From the NCBI RefSeq assembly GCF_013116745.1, contig NZ_JABFOE010000001.1, positions 62,001 through 126,000 on the forward strand: 64,000 nucleotides of DNA, in the 5' to 3' direction. This DNA comes from Arthrobacter sp. 260. GTDB taxonomy: Bacteria; Actinomycetota; Actinomycetes; Actinomycetales; Micrococcaceae. The notes beneath the pieces were generated by a model. The model ran no database searches and was not told where the DNA came from. It saw nothing but the letters and a program-made list of their open reading frames with translations. Shown here in pieces: positions 60,911 through 64,000 of the stretch (the stretch's first letter is position 1; each line of letters starts with the position of its first letter). A program made the translations under genes and the position numbers.

Positions 60911-62692
60911 TTACTCGGAGCGCCAGGACTTCCATAGGGCAGCGTAGGAGCCGTCCAGTGCCAGGAGCTCGTCGTGGGAGCCCAGTTCGGTGATGTTCCC
61001 GCCCTCCACCACTGCCACCCGGTCGGCGTCGTGAGCTGTATGCAACCGATGGGCAATGGCGATCACCGTGCGTCCCTCCAGCACAGCGTTGAGGGAGCGT
61101 TCCAGGTCGCGGGCTGCCTGCGGATCAATGAGGGACGTTGCCTCATCGAGCACCAGGGTGTGGGGATCAGCGAGTACCAGCCGCGCGAGTGCCAGCTCCT
61201 GGGCCTGGGCGGGAGTGAGCTCGTGAGCGCCCGAGCCGACCTCCGTCTGGAGCCCCTCCGGGAGCCCGAGGGCCCAACCGAGGGCGCCGACGTCGTCCAG
61301 CGCCTGGACCAGTTCAGCCTCCGTCGCGTCGTCCTTGCCGAGCCGGATATTGTCGGCCAACGATCCCACGAAGACGTGGTGCTCCTGGGTGACCAGGGCA
61401 ACCTCTCGCCGGAGGGCGTTCAGCGGGCGGTCGACCAGCGGCACATCGCCCACGGTGACCGTACCCGCGGTCGGGGGGTGGATGCCGGCGATGAGCCGGC
61501 CCAGTGTGGACTTGCCCGCTCCGGAGGGTCCCACCATTGCGAGCCGTTCACCGCGGCGCAGTTCCAGGTCCACGCCGTGGAGCACATCGTGCCCCGGGCG
61601 GTACGCATACCTTGCCTTGGAGACGAGGATGTCCTCGTTCAGGGGCTCGTGGTCGGTAGCGTGCCGGTCAGGCTGCACCTCCTTGATGCCGACGATACGT
61701 GCCAGCGAAGCGGCGCCCACCTGGATCTCGTCCGTCCACATGATGAGCAGGTCGACCGGGTCAATCAGCCGCACGGCGAACAGGGCAACCGTTGCCACGA
61801 CGCCGGGCGTGACCACGTCCAGGGAGGCCAGCCAGCCGCCCCAGAGCAGCACGCCGGCCACCGGCAGCCAGAATGCGAAATCGGCGGCGGGGAAAAGCAC
61901 TGTGCGCAGCCAGAGGGTGTACCGCTCGGCGCGGTAACTGCCCGTGAGGGCTGAGTCGATCCGCTCGCGGCGCAGCGCTCCCAGTCCCAGTGCGTCAACA
62001 GTGCGCGCGCCCTCGATGGTCTCGGTGATTGACCCGTTGACGACGGCGTAGGTTTCCCGTTCCTTCTGGTAGCCGGCCGAACTCCGTTTCAGGTACCACC
62101 GGGTCACCGGGTACAGCACCGGGACTCCCACCAGCAGTGCCAGCGCAAGTACCGGTGACGTGATCACCGCTGCGCCGATGGTGAGGAGAATGGTGACAAT
62201 CGAGACCACCACCTGTGGGACGCCGAAACGCACGGTGTGGGACACGGCGTCGACGTCGTTGGTGGTGCGGGAGACCAGGTCGCCCGTCCCCGCCTTCTCC
62301 ACCGTCGACAGCGGCAGGGAGGTGACCTGCTCCATGAAGTCCTCCCGGAGTTCGGCGAACACGGTCTCGCCGAAGACCATGCCGGCGCGTACCGCCAGGC
62401 GACGCAGAAGCGACTGCGCAATCAGGAAGGCCAGCATAATCAGGGAGATGGTGGCGATGTAGTTCGAGGTGGTTCCCTCCACCACCGCATCCACGACGCG
62501 TCCGAGCAGTACCGGTCCCACCAGGCCGGCGATCGCAGACCCCACGTAGAGGGCGACGACGCGGGACAGCCCGCCGCGATGGTGCCTAATCAGCCGCGCT
62601 GCCTCGGCACGGACCTGGGCCGGCTCGGCGACCGGAAGCTTCCCGGAGGTGTCGGTGCCAGCTGCTGTTTCACTCACTTCGGATGACCACAT
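60911..62692 (-). CDS. ABC exporter half-transporter B (altered signature)
   Basis: 593 residues. Six membrane segments (about 40-320) are followed by an ATPase domain with intact Walker A (GPSGAGKST, about 388), Walker B (HTLVLDEATSLID) and switch His (AIAHRLHTAH). The signature that should read LSGGQ is LTPAQAQELALA, so the composite site using this signature should be inactive. The start overlaps the partner gene by 23 bases (8 if a GTG at 62677 is used). It surely pairs with the next protein as a heterodimer. Confidence 0.92.
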   Translation of the reverse strand: MWSSEVSETAAGTDTSGKLPVAEPAQVRAEAARLIRHHRGGLSRVVALYVGSAIAGLVGPVLLGRVVDAVVEGTTSNYIATISLIMLAFLIAQSLLRRLAVRAGMVFGETVFAELREDFMEQVTSLPLSTVEKAGTGDLVSRTTNDVDAVSHTVRFGVPQVVVSIVTILLTIGAAVITSPVLALALLVGVPVLYPVTRWYLKRSSAGYQKERETYAVVNGSITETIEGARTVDALGLGALRRERIDSALTGSYRAERYTLWLRTVLFPAADFAFWLPVAGVLLWGGWLASLDVVTPGVVATVALFAVRLIDPVDLLIMWTDEIQVGAASLARIVGIKEVQPDRHATDHEPLNEDILVSKARYAYRPGHDVLHGVDLELRRGERLAMVGPSGAGKSTLGRLIAGIHPPTAGTVTVGDVPLVDRPLNALRREVALVTQEHHVFVGSLADNIRLGKDDATEAELVQALDDVGALGWALGLPEGLQTEVGSGAHELTPAQAQELALARLVLADPHTLVLDEATSLIDPQAARDLERSLNAVLEGRTVIAIAHRLHTAHDADRVAVVEGGNITELGSHDELLALDGSYAALWKSWRSE

Positions 62693-64000
62693 TTCGGTAG
62701 GCGGGCTGGGACGACAACAGTTCCTGATGGGTTCCCTCGGCGGCCACCTGGCCGTCCTCGAGATACACGACGTGGTCCATCACACCGAGCATGAGAGGAC
62801 TGGCAGTCACCACCACGGTGGTCTGGTCGACACCGCCCCGCATTCCCTTCAGGCGCGCGGCGATACGGGACTCCGTGTGCGCGTCCACAGCGCTGGTCGG
62901 TTCAATGAGGACCAGGGTCTCCGCCTCGGTCAGGAGGGCGCGGGCAAGCACGAGGCGCTGCCGCTGGCCGCCGGAAAAGCTGCGCCCACGTTCGGTGACC
63001 TCGTGATCCAGGCCGTCGTCGACGCCGTCGAGAATGTCCAGGGCGCTGGAGGCGTCAAGCGCCGCAAGAATTCCCGAATCGCTGTGCCGGGACCGGGGAT
63101 CCAGCTGGGACCGCAGGGAGCCCGTGAAGAGCTGGGGGTTCGCCTCGCTGACCACGATGCGCTGCCGGATATCGCGGAGGGCGATGTGCTGCAGGGATGC
63201 CGTTCCCCAACGGACTTCAGCCGTCTCGAGTACCTCATCCTCGAAGCGCCCTAATCGTGTTGCCAGGTCGGCTGAGGCCGCGGTGTCAACCGAGACCACG
63301 GCGGTGATCCGGCCCGGCTGGATGACGATTCCGGTCCGGGCATCGCGCAGCAGGGACCCGGGTGGCGGGGCCGGCAGCGTGGCTGCCTGGTCGGCGACGT
63401 CGGGATCGACGCTGAGCACGGCAATAATCTTCCGCGCGCCGACATGCGCCCTGATGAACCGGGCCACGCTGTCAGCTGCGGCGCGGATGGGGGTCATCAG
63501 GAAGATCGAGTAACCGTAGAGTGCAACCAGCTGCCCGGGTTCGATGTCTCCTGACAGTGCCAGGTTTGCCCCGACCCAGGTGAAAAGGACGCTGAAGGCG
63601 CCGGCAATGAACACCTGGGAGGCTTCAAGATCGGCGAGCGAATACGCGACCCGGATACCCGAATCCCGGGTTTTCACCGAGCGTTCCCGGTAGCGGTTGA
63701 CGAAGATGTGTTCCCCGCCGATGCCCCTGAGGACCCGGAGTCCCGCGACGGTGTCGGCGCCAACGGCAGTCATTTTGCCCGACGCCTCACGCTGCTCACG
63801 CTGCCGGGCCTGGAGGGGGCGGACCACGAACAGCAGCAGTCCACAGCAGGCCGGGACGCCGACGAGGACGATGATTCCGAGAAGCAGCGACGTCTGGGAG
63901 ATCAGCACGCACACCACCAGCCAGGCCATGACTGACCCGGCCAGCCGGGCCGATACTGCGTAGATTTCGCCGAGCCGGGTGGCATCCGAGGCGGCAGTGG
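62670..64000 (-). CDS. ABC exporter half-transporter A (degenerate ATP site; N-terminus outside window)
   Basis: The frame is open to the window end; the start is missing. The part present has the last membrane segments and an ATPase domain with an intact signature (RSFSGGQRQRLVLARAL), but the Walker A region reads VVSVDTAASADLATRL with no Gly-Lys-Ser/Thr, Walker B reads LVLIEPTS with Ile in place of Asp, and the switch His position reads VVTASP. The frame is unbroken and the rest of the domain is conserved, so this is specialised loss, not decay. It complements protein B, which lacks only the signature. Confidence 0.9.
   Translation of the reverse strand, partial: TAASDATRLGEIYAVSARLAGSVMAWLVVCVLISQTSLLLGIIVLVGVPACCGLLLFVVRPLQARQREQREASGKMTAVGADTVAGLRVLRGIGGEHIFVNRYRERSVKTRDSGIRVAYSLADLEASQVFIAGAFSVLFTWVGANLALSGDIEPGQLVALYGYSIFLMTPIRAAADSVARFIRAHVGARKIIAVLSVDPDVADQAATLPAPPPGSLLRDARTGIVIQPGRITAVVSVDTAASADLATRLGRFEDEVLETAEVRWGTASLQHIALRDIRQRIVVSEANPQLFTGSLRSQLDPRSRHSDSGILAALDASSALDILDGVDDGLDHEVTERGRSFSGGQRQRLVLARALLTEAETLVLIEPTSAVDAHTESRIAARLKGMRGGVDQTTVVVTASPLMLGVMDHVVYLEDGQVAAEGTHQELLSSQPAYRNVVIRSE

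Noticed and set aside
62670-63310. Frameshift as the cause of the missing Walker A in the ABC protein
   Set aside because: The frame is continuous, the signature and surrounding residues are conserved, and no other frame gives a Walker A; loss by substitution fits better.

Overview
The window is high-GC DNA (strong G/C at third codon positions) with gene content typical of Actinomycetota. The Tad pilus locus without outer-membrane parts, the rplM-rpsI-glmM and coaA/glmS-acpS-nnr clusters, a GroES/GroEL1 pair with a histidine-rich GroEL tail, HrcA/CIRCE control and GuaB/GuaB3 side by side suggest Micrococcales, probably an Arthrobacter-like Micrococcaceae. The taxon is inferred from gene content; no database was searched. 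Genes are densely packed, many overlap by 4 bases, and no rRNA, tRNA, insertion sequence, prophage or CRISPR array was found.

Layout. 1-2.7 kb: the 3' part of a multi-PAS GGDEF/EAL protein, converging on a Tad pilus operon (2.7-9.6 kb, minus strand; flp, tadE, tadG-like, cpaB, cpaE, tadA, tadB, tadC). 9.6-10.2 kb: a divergent non-coding region holding the rplM promoter and leader. 10.2-18.9 kb: ribosomal proteins L13 and S9, GlmM, MscL, a lipoprotein D,D-carboxypeptidase, pantothenate kinase, GlmS, AcpS and a bifunctional NAD(P)HX repair enzyme. 18.9-25.3 kb: GlgX, TreY and TreZ, which turn glycogen into trehalose. 25.3-29.5 kb: aldo/keto reductase, GNAT acetyltransferase, a GH4 glycosidase and a divergent PfkB sugar kinase. 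29.6-33.5 kb: alanine racemase and the t6A genes tsaE, tsaB and tsaD with rimI. 33.5-37.3 kb: a GCS2-type ligase, a GH3 lipoprotein and an alpha/beta hydrolase.

37.4-43.9 kb is a beta-galactoside utilisation locus: GH42 beta-galactosidase, two ABC permeases and a lipoprotein binding protein on the minus strand, facing a LacI-type regulator, with two LacI-type operators between them. 44-47.5 kb holds a hypothetical protein, a THUMP-like methyltransferase and release factor 3. 47.5-50 kb is the heat-shock locus: a small previously uncalled reading frame, two CIRCE elements around a clear promoter, groES and groEL1. 50-56.4 kb has guaB, an ABC exporter, a small acidic protein, a MarR regulator and guaB3. 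56.4-58.7 kb has glpD and a lone PTS EIIA. 58.7-60.8 kb is a three-gene unit (serine hydrolase, membrane protein, HTH-DUF3887 protein). 60.9-64 kb is a pair of ABC exporter half-transporters, the second cut by the window edge.

The most interesting points are: complementary loss of nucleotide-site motifs in the ABC pair; a small, coding-like, possibly frameshifted gene whose stop codon lies inside a CIRCE; at least eleven genes whose start codon lies 6-7 bases after a TAnnnT-like -10 box, suggesting leaderless transcripts; GuaB3 lacking the catalytic Cys; and a repeat-studded promoter before the serine hydrolase unit. No clearly new multi-gene system stands out; most of the window is conserved housekeeping.
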